Position numbers and translations under genes: made by a program. The notes under the pieces were generated by a model. It saw only the letters and a program-made list of their open reading frames with translations. It did not search any database and was not told the DNA's origin. From Sternotherus odoratus (Eukaryota; Chordata; Testudines; Kinosternidae): a stretch of DNA of 64,000 nucleotides. Below are positions 1-11,298 of this stretch, piece after piece; position 1 is the stretch's first letter; each line of letters begins with the position of its first letter. The DNA lies in assembly GCA_032164245.1 (NCBI GenBank), contig JAVMKO010000003.1, positions 132,935,924-132,999,923 on the forward strand, read 5' to 3'.

Positions 1-314
1 CTGACTACCAGCAATTGGACTGAAGCCACAAATTCATTTGATGTGGACCATTAAGCAACCATCGCCAAATATCTATTCATCAAATATTTCAGAACATTGC
101 TATTTCAATTCCTACACGTTTCAAATATTGACTGTATTTAACAATACAGTGTTTATAGATTTGAGTTATGTGATATAATGTGGTTTTATAACACAACTTG
201 AATGGATAACGCAGGCCGTATCCAATTGAAGTTAGTGGAAGGCTCTTGTGGGCAATGAATTGGGCCCATAATGATTTTAATTGTCTTTTTTGATTTCTTT
301 TTGCTTTTCAAATT
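1..314. other. AT-rich DNA, nothing recognised
   Basis: I see no repeat family, RNA gene or coding signal here. The open frame on the minus strand at its right end runs into the adjacent MITE terminus and is not a gene. Confidence 0.5.
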
Positions 315-622
315 TACCGTATTTTTCGGCGTATAAGACGCCTTTTTAATCCCCAAAAATACTTTCAATATTAGGGGGGGCGTCTTATACGCCGAATATC
401 GGCCGGACCAAAAAAAAAAAAAAAAAGCGCCGCTTTTTTCGCACCGCTCTCCCAGCAGCCCGCCTGTGCGGCGGGGACGGGAGAGCGGCGCGCTCCCAGC
501 AGCCCGCCCGCGCGGCGGGGACAGGAGAGCGGCGCGAAAAAAGCAGCGCTTTTTTTTTTTTGGTCCGAAAACGCAGGGGCGTCTTATACGCCGGAGCGTC
601 CTATGGGACGAAAAATACGGTA
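315..622. mobile_element. TA-flanked MITE with GC-rich palindromic core
   Basis: The ends are perfect 14-bp inverted repeats, TACCGTATTTTTCG at 315-328 and its complement at 609-622. The outermost TA on each side could be a TA target duplication, leaving 12-bp CCGTATTTTTCG termini. A second motif, GGCGTCTTATACGCC-like, recurs inside both arms (about 330-342, 378-393 and 569-584). The core (about 427-552) holds two tandem copies of a roughly 46-bp GC-rich unit flanked by A/T tracts, and it folds on itself. There is no transposase, so it is non-autonomous. Superfamily is unsure: the TA boundary suggests Tc1/mariner-like or a similar TA-targeting group. Confidence 0.8.
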
Positions 623-924
623 CTTCTTTTCAGGGGTCATCAGAGGTTCTCCAGGACAACAAAATTGTCTTGTGGTCTAGAAACAGAGTGATAATCAGAA
701 CCAGCTGGATTAAAATTAACTTCTTCTGACTTGAGCATGTGTTTGATTATGCTGAAATAGTCTTCCGTTGTTTGTCTGTACCAGATGGTAGACTGGTACA
801 AACAGTGCTAGACTGGCCATCAGGATTCTGCATGCACACACTTTCTCTCTCCTGGTAAGGCTTTATTGTTTTGTAGTTAAAATTGGGTTGTTGGACCTGT
901 TTAGTCTTATGCTAAGAATTTCAA
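623..924. other. Unique-looking AT-rich DNA
   Basis: No recognisable repeat or coding signal is visible between the flanking MITE and the foldback repeat. Confidence 0.4.
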
Positions 925-1105
925 AAGGGACTAGTGATTTTTGGGCACCTCTGTTATCAGGTGCCTAACTTGATACCCCTTTAAGGGGGCCTGGTTTTTC
1001 TGAGGATGGGTGCTTAGCACTTTCTGAGAATCAGTCCCCTTTAAAGCATCTCAAGCTGGGGACCCAAATCACTAGTCACATTTGAAGATCTTGGCCTTAA
1101 GCTTT
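925..1105. repeat. Ancient foldback (palindromic) interspersed repeat
   Basis: The left arm (about 945-990, with a CCCCTTTAAGGGGG-type motif) is mirrored by the right arm (about 1035-1075, CCCCTTTAAAG followed by CTCAAGCTGGGGACCC). A short centre with GGGTGCTTAGCACTTTCTGA separates them. I recognise this as a dispersed foldback repeat of sauropsid genomes, probably a dead DNA-transposon MITE. It is diverged and I find no target duplication. Confidence 0.6.
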
Positions 1106-1794
1106 CTCAGAGCTGTAGCTGGATGGTGACTTGGCTTGGAGTGGTGTTTTGTGAAGGCAAAATGAAACAATGGCTCAGAAGTAGCTGAGTAGGTGATCCT
1201 ATGCCATCACTATTTTTTAGCTGTACTTGTACTATTGCATGTGTTCTAGCTATATCTACTGTTTTATTGTATAACTCAGTTTCTTGAGTTATCTACTTTT
1301 CATGTATTTTTGATCAAATAGGCCCAGATACTATCTTCTCCCAAACTGATGTCTCCTTAAATTGTCTTTAGCTAATAGCTTTACCTCTATAACATACTGA
1401 TCTATGAATTCGTTTTGACCTTCTATTGTATTATACATTTTATAACTTTTGTGATGTCATATTTATCGAACCTATTGTAATATGGCTTCAGTTCTTTCTT
1501 TCTTTTAACTGACAATTTTTATCCAACTTTTTATGTCTTTACTTTTCTCTCCAGTCCAGATTAACAGGTACCGCCTTTTTCTTCCTCATCTCTGGATTTC
1601 AGGAAACCCTGAAAAATGAACTTTTCCCACTCCTCATGAAGGCTCCTGCTTTTTTTTAGTTAATTTTGAGTAGCTGAACTGGGTAGATATTTTTTTTTCC
1701 TTAGGTTGCATCTACTGTTCTATAACTTCTTCTAGCTGTGGCCTTGACTGTACCACCACAGTAAGTAGAACTAAGTTATGCTACTCCAGCTACT
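1106..1794. other. AT-rich DNA, nothing recognised
   Basis: T-rich sequence without identifiable repeats, inverted termini or open frames of note. Confidence 0.4.
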
Positions 1795-2019
1795 CAGTAG
1801 TTCTCAAACTTTTGTACTGGTGACCCCTTTCACATAGCAAGTCTCTGAGTGTGACCCCCCTCCCCTTATAAATTAAAAACTCTTTAAAATATATTTAACT
1901 CCATTATAAATGCTGGATGCAAAGCTGGGTGGTTTGGGTGGAGGCTAATAGCTTGCAACTCCCATGTAATAAGCTCACGACTTCCTGAGGGGTCCCAACC
2001 CCCATTCTGAGAACCCCTG
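1795..2019 (+). mobile_element. Small non-autonomous hAT element
   Basis: It starts CAGTAGTTCTCAAACTTTTG and ends in TTCTGAGAACCCCTG. These are imperfect inverted repeats of the CAGTGGTTCTCAAAC class used by hAT/Charlie-type transposons. The C-rich block near 1850-1866 and the CCTGAGGGGTCCCAACCCCC block before the right end are typical of a short sauropsid hAT family. An 8-bp target duplication is not clearly preserved. There is no coding capacity. Confidence 0.75.
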
Positions 2020-2041
2020 AGTTACATGAATAATATATCTG

Positions 2042-2266
2042 GAGTCGATGTAGCTTAGATCAACTTACTGCAGTGTTGGCACTGTGCTGCATCGATGGGA
2101 GATGCTCTCCCATCGACTTACCTTACTCTTCTTGTTCTGGTGGAGAATTGGAGTCGACTGGAGAATGCTCTGCCGTTGATTTAGCGGGTGTTCAATAGAC
2201 CCACTAAATTGATCCCTGTTACATCGATTGCAGCAGTGCCGATCTACCGGTAGTGTAGACATGGCG
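2042..2266. mobile_element. MITE relic, GTGTAGAC-ending family
   Basis: It contains GTCGATGTAGCTTAGATCAA near the left end, a short internal palindrome (ATCGATGGGAGATGCTCTCCCATCGA, about 2092-2117), a GGAGTCGACTGGAGAATGCTC block, and a right end with GGTAGTGTAGACATGG. The same framework recurs at 13626-13850, 34079-34386 and 56931-56996, so it is a family in this genome. Superfamily is uncertain; PIF/Harbinger-like is possible. Confidence 0.6.
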
Positions 2267-2325
2267 ATATGGTGTTATTGTTTACTTCCATGGGTATAAT
2301 CCTGGAGCGACAGCTCTAAACCTAA

Positions 2326-2415
2326 CGAATCCGACAAAGTGGGTATTAGCCCAAAAAAGCTTATGCTTCAATATTTTAGTTAGTCTTTAAGGTGCTACAG
2401 GACTCTTTGTTACTT
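2326..2415 (+). mobile_element. Short Penelope-like insertion with decayed hammerhead-like motif
   Basis: This 90-bp insert lies between two perfect copies of a 15-bp target duplication, CAGCTCTAAACCTAA, at 2311-2325 and 2416-2430. Its first half (about 2331-2365) resembles a hammerhead ribozyme core: CCGACAA, a GTGGGTATTAGCCCA stem-loop, then an AAA tract and GCTTATGC. Its second half (AGTCTTTAAGGTGCTACAGGACTCTTTGTTAC) is the same sequence found in the larger insertion at 54522-54770. Penelope-like elements are known to carry hammerhead motifs in their pLTRs. Assignment to that group is by this resemblance and is not proven. Confidence 0.6.
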
Positions 2416-2430
2416 CAGCTCTAAACCTAA

Positions 2431-3097
2431 GAAATTATTCCATTATTATTTGTACTAGGGTAGTGCCCACTGGCCTAGAGGTTATACAAACAGAGAGAAG
2501 TGCTGGAACAATTTGTGTAGTGGGATGCTGATGATGGAAACCATGAGTTTGGTGTTTGTTATTACTACTTTAAGTCAGGGGGTGTGGCAGCAGTCCCTAG
2601 TTGCAACACTACTGCAAACAGATAGTGTTTGCACCTAGGTGTCTGCAATTTTACAAAATTCTAGCTAGAGAGATTCTCAGTGAACAAACTTTACTTGTAA
2701 TAGCAGCTACTAAAAAAAATTGCATCACAAGTAAAACACCATTTCTACCAAAATCTAACTGCTTATACATTTAGTTAGACAAAATTTGTAAGATGGTCTC
2801 TAATAGCATCAGCTAGTGACTTCTGGTTATATTACACATGTATTGCTAAAACAAGTGTTATATCTATTGATCAGTTAGTTTAAGAGGTCTTTGGATTTCT
2901 GGCCTTTAGATTTCAATTCAACTAAGCTCCTCTTTACAAAATAGCATATATGAACTCTTATGGGTTAATTTTGGTATTGTTAAGACTATGAAAATAGATA
3001 CACGAGTCAAAATAAATATTTCTGTTTTGGTTATTTTAATGGAATTAACCTACTGCATTTCAAGGACAGACTATCTTGTAAAGTCCATCAGTGTGGT
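2431..3097. other. AT-rich DNA, nothing recognised
   Basis: No repeat family or gene is apparent. An open frame beginning at 2988 runs into the adjacent hAT element and is rejected as a gene. Confidence 0.4.
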
Positions 3098-3105
3098 GTG
3101 TTGTA

Positions 3106-3688
3106 CAGGGCCGGCGACAGAAATTTGGGGGCCCCCTACTCTAATAGTTTGGGGGCTCCCCAGCCCAGCCGGGGCCCCCAGCCCAGCCGACATCGGCTGG
3201 GCCCCCCCCCCAGCCCAGCCGGGCCCCCCCCAGCCCAGCCGCCCCCCCCCCAGCCCAGCCAACAGCGGCTGGGGGGCCCCCAGCCCAGCCGCCCCCCCCA
3301 ACCCAGCCGGCGCTCCCCCCCCAGCTGACAGCGGCTGGGGGCCTCCCAGCCCAGCCAGCCACCCCCCAGCCCCGCCACCCCCCCCAGCTGACAGCGGCTG
3401 GGGGCTCCCCAGCCCAGCCGGCGCTCCCCCCACCAGCTGGCAGCAGCGAGACCCGAGAGCCGGGGAGCAGCGAGAGCAGCAAGCAGCGAGAGCCTCCCTT
3501 GCTGCTCCCTCCCCCCCTCCCCCGGACTGAGCCGCTGCCGCTGGCCGGGCTCTGCTCCGGCCGGGGACAGGCGCTCGTGCAGGGGAGAGCCGCCCCGGAT
3601 GACTACAGGTAGAGCTGTACCGGGGGCCCCCTAAAGTCGGGGGGCCCGGTACAGCTCTACCCGTAGTACCCCCCTGTCGCCGGCCCTG
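3106..3688. mobile_element. hAT MITE with GC-rich minisatellite core
   Basis: The termini are perfect 15-bp inverted repeats, CAGGGCCGGCGACAG (3106-3120) and its complement (3674-3688). They are flanked by a perfect 8-bp target duplication, GTGTTGTA, at 3098-3105 and 3689-3696. An 8-bp duplication with CAG-initial ends is diagnostic of hAT. The interior (3122-3440) is a degenerate tandem array of CCCCAGCCCAGCCG units with TGACAGCGGCTGGG spacers. It is followed by a long hairpin (3609-3660, GTAGAGCTGTACC arms) next to the right end. No transposase is present, so the element depends on a partner. The Pro/Ala- and Gly-rich frames on both strands are artefacts of the repeat. The perfect duplication suggests a fairly young insertion. 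Confidence 0.93.
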
Positions 3689-3696
3689 GTGTTGTA

Positions 3697-5483
3697 TGTG
3701 ATGCTCATTTTCAGAATGGATTTTCCAAGTCTCCTCTTTTGTTGGTGAAACACATACTGCAATTAGACTTTTGTTGCAGAAAGTCCATTTCTGGTTTTCC
3801 CTGAAGATGTTAAAATTCTACATTCAGTGGCACAAATTAGACGGCGTGTTATTGGTTGAATTAAAAAACCAGTTGCAGGCCAAGAGCAGCAGAAATCTGG
3901 TCACTGCTTTTAGAATATCAAGCTAATGGTTAATGTTTGTAGCCAATGCATGCTGGTCAGCAGATGCTCTGTCTTGGTGGCTGCCAGAACACTGACTGCG
4001 GCATGTTTGCAAAACCCTATATACAGAACCTCTGTTCATTGGGTTACTCATTGAGCTTTTAATAGTCAACTTAATTTTAGTTAAGGTTCAGATTAGTAAC
4101 TCTAGAAATTAATGGAAAACATTCTCCGTGTTAAACTGGTAAACTGTATTAAACATGATATGCATAGACGCACTATCTTTGGAGGTAAAAGATAAAGATC
4201 AATTCCTATGGATCCTATAGTCACAAGCTTTTAAGGATAAATTACAGAAACTTTGTAATTATTGTGGGTAATCTTGCAGAAAATTAAATCTTGAGTTTGC
4301 ATGTGTGAGGAAGTTTGGTCTCCTTTGCTCACCATAGCTGTGTAGTGTAAAAGCAGCTCTCTGTAGAGTGGGCTCCTTGGTTACCTGTCAGGCTTTGTGT
4401 TTCACTTCACTGCAGGTAAAATGCTGTTTCTAAGACTGGCTAAATCCCTGGCAAAAGCAAGGGGTCTTATTGTCAAGGCATGTTTCTGAGACCTGTAGTT
4501 CTTACTTTCTCAGTCCCTTTGAAAGTGGCTTTAGAACCTGCTGAAGTTTACAAGGTAAGAGGGAAAGTCTGTTTGACTCTTTTCACATATTTTTTTTAGT
4601 GGTTGTTTCACGGTTTCAGACTCCTGGTGGAGTAGAAATACAGACCACAGGCAAGACATTTTGTCCTACTTAAATAAGGTCTAATTTAACTGCAGAGGGC
4701 CAGTTATTGTCCTATAGATTGAAACGCTGGGGACTATAAATATAATTAAGAAATGGTTTAAGAAAAAAAGACAAGGGTACAGTATGGCAGCAACAATGAG
4801 CAGCAAGAGGTTTTCCTGTTCATTTTATCAAGGGAATGTTTTAAAGTGCTCATGAAAGATGTCTGTCTGGTGTCCCTGGAGAATAAAAGCCTCTGTTTAC
4901 CCACAGGACAGGTATTACAAGGAGATTTGCAGTTCAGACTTTCTCACGTTGTCCTTTATGGCCTTGTGTACATTTGGGTTTTTCAGCCCATTAATCCCGA
5001 AAGGTGAAGCACCCATTGTGGAAGAGGCATACTGTCCATTTGACAGGGCTTCGGTTTGACCATTCCAAGCTGGTCTAGCATCAAATACTCAGGTTGTTAC
5101 CAAAACTGAAATGGAAGGAATCAAGGCGTTTAAAAATCTCACTAGAAATAAATGTTCTTAGCAGCAAAAGAGAGCATATATTGGCAGTAAGGGGTACTCC
5201 AGACTGACCAAGGAGTGGGATAGCCTTTCTGATAATAGCAGATGCAATGTTTCTTCAGACAGCTGAAAAGAGAATTCACTTGAAGGAGCTGCATGATCCC
5301 CAAATCAGAGCAGTGTTGCTTTACCAATGCCATAGCATAGACAGTCTTCAGATCCTTCTGTTTTATAATCCTGCACTTCACATTATGTGATTTCATCATA
5401 ACAACTGAGATATCGGTGGTGATTTTATTAACTATTAAAAGTATTTGCTTTCTCTAACAAGGAGACAATGTGTTTTAGTCCTA
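3697..5483. other. AT-rich DNA, nothing recognised
   Basis: I see no repeat family, RNA gene or exon. Short open frames near 4859-5059 and 5142-5399 have no protein-like features. Confidence 0.35.
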
Positions 5484-5657
5484 ACCATCACGGGACAGGG
5501 AGTCAAGACTCTTGGGCACTAATCATAAACCAGATCTATAAATAGGGATATAATAATAATAAATATCTACCTTGTAGGAGTATTGTGCAGTTTAATTAAT
5601 GTTTGTAAAGTGTTTTGAGCGTCTTGGGCAAAAGGTGTTATAGACATACAAAGTATT
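5484..5657 (+). mobile_element. Degraded tRNA-derived SINE
   Basis: The segment CAGGGAGTCAAGACTCTTGG corresponds to the tRNA-like part. AATTAATGTTTGTAAAGTGTTTTGAG and a final TTATAGACATACAAAGTATT correspond to the conserved SINE tail. The part between is shortened. Orientation is plus. Compare the better copy at 21788-22012. Confidence 0.6.
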
Positions 5658-7078
5658 CTCACGGATATAAGGCTGTATTTAGGCTCCCCTTTTAATCACT
5701 TTTATTTATAACAAAACCTTGAATATCCCTTCCAACGTGGTTAGCTACATAAATGATGTGATAATGAGGTCTCGGTCACAAGCCTGCAAATATGTGTGAG
5801 GAGATGGTGAGCTTAACCTACCAGGTGAAAGAAAGGTTAGTATACCAACTGCATGAACACTTCAAAGCATGTAGATAGTTTGCTGCATTAACTTAATTAT
5901 CTGTGCTATAGATATGTTTGTCAAACATATCTATAGCCCAGATACTATTACTTCACAGTGGGAGATAGCAGAGTGCTTCTGTTTGGTTGGCAGTTTACTG
6001 AATCCTTCCTTCTGCTTCCCTGCATTACTCTTTTCAAGGACTTTCCCTCCTCCCCATAATCCATTTGATGAATGGAAACGTATTCCTTTCTTGGTAATGA
6101 CAGAAAATATTTTAAGGAAGGCAGCCTGTGGCCAGATAGGATGGATTTAAATGATTCTTAACTGAGACTGATAAGAATTCATCTTCTTTTTAATCCATTG
6201 TTAACTAAGCACCTAAGTAAAAGCTGTCTTCTCCCCCTCCCCCCTTTTCATTTCTTCACTGAACTGTGTTTTGCAGCCAGTTTTGTTTCTCCATGAAATA
6301 ATGCCTCTGATCATTATATAATGCAATAGTGTGCTTTTCAGCAATTGAACAGTGTGGACTTTTCTGCAAATGGTGTGATCTGAAATGTAAAGAGGGAGAA
6401 TTACCAACAGCATTCACCCCAGCAAAATAGAATGAAGTGCCCTGTTCTTTGTCACCAAAATGTGGCCTGCTGTAAGGCTGTTGGTAAGATGTGGGCTTTT
6501 ATAGGTAGAGACTGTGGGGAAACCACTCAGCTTTTTATCCTTTCCTCTTCTGTAAGGTCTCTTGCACAGGGAGGTACAGTTTTAAAATATGGTTATTTTA
6601 ATACTGATCCTCTGAGGTTGGCAGGTAGATGGGGAAAGAGAAGATCATGACAACATGCTAAAAAAAGCCAAAATGTTTTATATAAATAAAAAGGAGTACT
6701 ATAAGAATAAAACAAATGAAATTAATTCATATACAAGGAGAGTCCATTTTAGGAAGGCTCTTAATTCCAGCACTAGATTACCCATTATGGAAAAGCATTA
6801 ACTAAAAGAGGCACTACAAGTATCCTTTTAATTCAGTGAATTCATTTGAATTAATTCAGTTGCCAATACTTCTAACCAGAGACAGCCACAGGTAAAATCT
6901 AGATTATTTGTTTTGCCCGTGTACAACAATGCCTGGGTTATAAACACAGAGGTTGGATATGTACTCGTTTTTGTATATACAAAAAGATTATATACTGGTT
7001 ATCTCCATTGTGTCAGTTGCCCCGGTATACTTAATACTGAATTTTGTTATTCAACAAAGACTCAGTCCAGAGACACAG
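5658..7078. other. AT-rich DNA, nothing recognised
   Basis: There is a short inverted repeat at about 5908-5938 (GATATGTTTGTCAAACATATC). Otherwise I see no repeat family and no exon. Confidence 0.35.
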
Positions 7079-7190
7079 GCCAAATTCTGATCTCAGTTAC
7101 AGTGGTGTAAATCTGGAGTAACTCCATTGCCATTAGTGGAATTACTCCAGATTTTCATAGGTGTATCTGAGACCACAACTTGGCCAGTGA
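7079..7190. repeat. Foldback repeat, CATTGACTTCAATGG-type family
   Basis: The left arm (TTCTGATCTCAGTTACAGTGG, then GTAAATCTGGAGTAACTCCA) is mirrored by GGAATTACTCCAGATTTTCA and GGTGTATCTGAGACC. The centre is CATTGCCATTAGTGG. This is a short, ancient palindromic repeat. Related diverged pieces occur at 41265-41330, 51379-51466, 52700-52800 and 57720-57790. Confidence 0.65.
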
Positions 7191-7877
7191 TCAAGTCAGT
7201 AATTTTCTGATCTGAAGATGCAGTTGATAAGGCATGTTTTACTTCTATATTCTGTACTAAATCTAGTGTGTGGCAGTTCTTAAGAAAAGCCTCAGCTAAA
7301 CTGGAAGTAAAACTTTCAAGTTATCCAAGTTTTTATTTGTTGTGTGGGGTTTTTTTTTTTTTTTTTTGGGTCAGATTGAATTTCATAAAGAAACTATTGT
7401 ATTGTAATAATTCCTACATGCTTTGGCTATTTCTTTGAGGGGAAAGTACTGACCTTTCTCTATTTTTAATAAAACCTTTATGGTTTTCAGTTTGACTCCT
7501 CTATGATAGTGCAGGAATTTTTATTTTGTGTTGATGGTCAGGGAAATTCTATTTATTTCTTCTGTATATAAGAGATTTGAAAAGTCTTTGGGAAGAGGAA
7601 AGTAAATCAAATTTATAGGCCTGATTATCCTCTCACACTTATGTAACTGAAAGGAAGATCATGTCCTATATACGATATTGCCTATACATGTAATGTTACA
7701 TGGAACAAAATAAGTGCATTGTGATCTATTAATTTAAGCACAAGATATTTGGAACAACAAGTTAATAAAAAGCAAGCAATCAATGGTAAATTTATGAGGG
7801 CAAATATTGCCCTTTGGTGCACATGTGCATTGCCCCTTGCTACTTAATAGAAGATGTGCATACACCCAAAGGAAACT
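7191..7877. other. AT-rich DNA with poly-T tract
   Basis: A long T tract sits at about 7350-7368. Otherwise the stretch is featureless. Confidence 0.4.
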
Positions 7878-8006
7878 GTGTAGTCCAATGGATAGAGACA
7901 AAAGAATGAGAGTTGTGGTTCCAATCCTGGCTCTGCCTCTGATCTTTTGTAAAGTGCTTTGAGATCTCTGGATGAAAAGCATTATAAAAGAGTTAAGTAT
8001 TATTAA
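7878..8006 (+). mobile_element. tRNA-derived SINE, internally deleted
   Basis: GTGTAGTCCAATGGATAGAG is the A-box-bearing tRNA-like head. GGTTCCAATCCTGGCTCTGCC holds the B box. The text then jumps to the tail TTTGTAAAGTGCTTTGAGATC and ends AAAAGCATTATAAAAGAGTTAAGTATTATT. The middle of the family consensus is missing. This is the turtle Cry-like SINE pattern. Confidence 0.75.
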
Positions 8007-9498
8007 GCCTGTTTCATTAGACAGTTTGTTTTATTGGTTTTATTTATTTTTATTTTCTGGTTTGTGCTTTGTATGAAAAGAGACTACTAGGAAAACCCTT
8101 TGTGCTTTAGCACTGGCATTTTCCTTTGGCTTCCTTTTTCTTGCTCCTGCTACTGAAAGTTAAAGGACATGACATTTATTTACACAGAGTGAAGGTACAT
8201 AAATAACACACATATTGTAATAGATCATCATTAACATGAACAAATAATTTTTATGGAAACCTTCAAATACCTCTGAAATAACTCCAGTTCCTTCCAATAT
8301 CGCTATGCAGATGTGACAGGAACAAACACTCTTGCCCCTTAGTATTCATTTGCCTGGGACTATGCCTGTGTACTTGTAAAGATCCATCCCAGTCCCTTTT
8401 TCAGATAAAGGCCACTTCAGTGGCAAACAGAATTTCATGAAGATGACAGAAAACTAATGTATAGCACCTAAATTCCATCCACCACAGATTTGACCAGCAA
8501 TTCCTTACTGTGTTACCCCACGTGGCATTGAAAAATATAATCTCCAGGGAGTTCTATAAATACAAGCTAAGATCTCTGATAGCTGATCACTATCTGGAAG
8601 GAATAATATGTGCAGTGTATTGTAAGAAATTACCAGCTCCCTGGAGAGCTCACAACACAGTCTCTTTCTGCATAGATTTCTCTTCTGAATGAACCTTATA
8701 CACCTCACCAATCTCCTTGTTTCCTCCAATATGATGATGATGGTCAATGCAGTTTTTTCAAACACCTTCATAGTTTTCTTCATTCCTTCCTTAAATGTCA
8801 GCCATCATGTCAGAAGATAGACGTAGAAAGCTGTGTGTATAATCATTGCACCCCCATCATTCCCCCTTTTCCTGTCGCTTAGTTTTCTCCAGCTGTGCAC
8901 CATAATTTTGAAAACTACTTTTCTGTTGCACCCAGGACCCACAAATCTATTTCTTCTTCCTTGCCTATTGAGTATCTGCTGTAGAGAGAACATAAACACA
9001 GAAATAACTGCCTGCCCTTGTTTCTATTCTGCCTCCATTTGTGGTTTAACAATGTATAAATTCACCAGAATGCCACCTGTTTTTGCTTAATCCTCTCTTT
9101 GGCAAGTCCAGCTGTGTACCTGAGGCACCAGTATTGTGCCAAAATCTGTTGGATCAGGACGTGTATGGGGGAAAAAGTCATCTCCTAAATCATTAAGTAT
9201 AAGGACTGGATATTGTTCTGGTTCTGACTTGCAGAAGAAACCATTCTCCTTTTTAGAATTGCTTAGGAATACTGAATGTGTAGGCTACTGAGTCATTGAA
9301 TGTTATATTATCCTGAGGTTCCATGATTTTAGCTACTTATTTTTGAAGGAGGCAGTCTGTATCAGTAGTCAAGTAGCTCCTCCAAAATGCTATTTGACTA
9401 ATTTGAAAATACCCTTGTCCAGAGGTTCCAGAAAGTCCAAACACACTTGATGCATGATGGATTCTTTCTTTATCAGACATCTGCTTCCTTTTCCTAGC
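8007..9498. other. No clear repeat; may include 3' remains of the DIRS-like element
   Basis: The stretch lies downstream (in minus-strand sense) of the tyrosine-recombinase fragment. The catalytic part of such an enzyme would be expected just below 9499, but I could not find its R-H-R-Y residues. The open frame at 8505-8783 (minus) is unrecognised. Confidence 0.3.
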
Positions 9499-9693
9499 TC
9501 AATTCTCCAGCGATTTTTTTTTCCTTCTGTAGTGAGAGGCAAGCAGTATATTCCATATGCCACCAAGCTTTGTAAAGAATCTTACTGCTGACAGTCTCGC
9601 AGCTGCTGAGGAATAGTCCAGGCCTTGCTCGTAAAGTGACACTAGGCACAAGAGTATGTATTCAATTGGGACTGACCACGTATTTTCCCTCAC
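9499..9693 (-). pseudogene. Tyrosine-recombinase fragment of a DIRS-like retrotransposon
   Basis: The translated fragment (65 codons) looks like the N-terminal core-binding (SAM-like) domain of a tyrosine recombinase. It has an IEYILLCLVSLYEQGL segment (about residues 10-25) followed by YSSAAARLSAVRFFTKLGG (residues 27-45). This fits the family pattern of a GLS-ST motif, a LSAI helix and FFHKL-G. The catalytic R, H, R and Y residues are not in the fragment. It lies about 1.6 kb downstream of an RT fragment on the same strand, which is the gene order of DIRS-type elements (gag, RT, recombinase). It is broken and not functional. It could also be a Crypton-like fragment, but the RT neighbour argues for DIRS. 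Confidence 0.5.
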
Positions 9694-11298
9694 CCTTTTT
9701 CCTTCTTGAAGTAAATATGTTGACGCTTCCTAACTACATGCCCTAACAGATGGTGGCATCCACCAATTTCCATAGCAAAGCCCCTTGGCCACAGAGCATC
9801 TAAAAGAAATCTGGAATTAGACAAGTGATCTGTGCTGCGAGCTCAGCAGCAGACCATCTCAATCAAGAGCGGTGGAAATGAGAGACCAAGCAATTGGCTT
9901 AGCAACACTAAGGACCTGTTTGGCTCTGAAAGAAATATTCAGGCGTAAACACGTAAACACTTCAGAATACAAAACCTTTGATACTGAAGGACAGGTTTCA
10001 AAGGTGAACAGTGTTCTGGGTGTTCTGCACCTCTGAAAATCATCTCCTTAGTTTCTGACCACGGATTGCTTGAACAGCTACTGAAAGAGCACCCTTCAAA
10101 ATATTCAGAATGCCCTTCAGCTGAGACAAGCTTAATATAGCTCCTGCTGGCTCAGCCAGGTGGAACCTTTCCTTTTGGCTCTCCTGATTTGCTGCCCACA
10201 GACCATGAAAGTCCCTGGGACTTGGCTATGGCAATGTGTGGGGATATGTGACCAATAGAGAAACAGGATGGGACACCCTGCTAATCAGTTAAGTCTAGTC
10301 TAGTGTGTGGCCACAAGTTGTCCGATACAAGATTCCTCAGGTGATTACAGTGAGTGGCCAAATTTGACTCTATAGACAATAGCTTAAGGAACATAATGTG
10401 TTTCAGATATGCTCTTTTTAAAACAGCGGCCAGGCCTCTGCACAGCATGGATGCCTGAAATAAACAGCAACACTTCTTCCTCCTGAAGTTTCCTCTCACA
10501 AGTTTTTTTATCAGCTCCTACAATGCCAAGTAACAGTAGGTTCTGAAAAATATGGTTGGGGTTTGTGTGACTTTCAGGAGAATCTCCCTTATATATGGGA
10601 TATGAAGGGATACTTGCAGAACCAGCAGGTTTCATGCACATTTTGTCAGAAACACCTACCAAAATATAGCATGGTATCACATCTCCAGAAGCACAGAACA
10701 GATGGAAATATCTTCCTGTATATTAACTTGTGTTACTCTGATGAAAGGCATTGTTTCTCTCCTGCTGTCGAGCCAGCAAGCCCCCAGCAGCTGACAAAAA
10801 TCTCAATCTTCGGGACATTACCAATGAAGTTCAAATGACCATATGCTTTAAAGTAAAATTTATTGGATGTTACAACCTGCACCAGCAACTGCTTGAACTC
10901 ACTGGTCCAAGCTCAACCCTAGTGTAACACAACTAAAGTCAATGGGTTTCTGGCAGGTTGAATTCAGTTTGCTGAGTTTATCCATGGGGTGGTGAGAATT
11001 CATTTTCCGAGAAAACTCAAGACCCTAATGTCTGTGTGGGCCTTGGATCATCTGTTTTTATTCTTTTACTCTAAATTTGTTAGCTACTTCACCAGTGTCT
11101 TCTACTTCACTATCTGATGTGATGGGGTTTACTGGGCCCTCCAGAAACTAATCCAAATTCAAGACCCAGAGTTGTACACTCTGATAAAAGACGTGGCTAT
11201 AGAAAGGTCCTTCAAAATATGACAGGCCAGGAGTCTCTTTTTATCCAAAAAATGTAGTTTGTAAACTCAGATTGTCAATGCAATCCTGGCAACTAAAA
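9694..11298 (-). mobile_element. Probable interior of the decayed DIRS-like retrotransposon
   Basis: This interval separates the RT and recombinase fragments and would hold the rest of RT and RNase H. Just below 11298 the minus strand still shows weak RT-like pieces in shifting frames. Beyond about 11150 I cannot recognise protein motifs. A small foldback-family piece (AAAGTCAATGGG near 10936) suggests later insertions. The assignment rests mainly on position. Confidence 0.3.

Noticed and set aside
466..729. 87-codon plus-strand frame
   Set aside because: It runs from the MITE core through its terminus into flanking DNA; no conserved feature.
2988..3530. Proline/alanine-rich and glycine-rich open frames on both strands
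   Set aside because: They lie almost wholly in the GC-rich tandem array of the hAT MITE at 3106-3688; open frames on both strands arise from the repeat unit itself.
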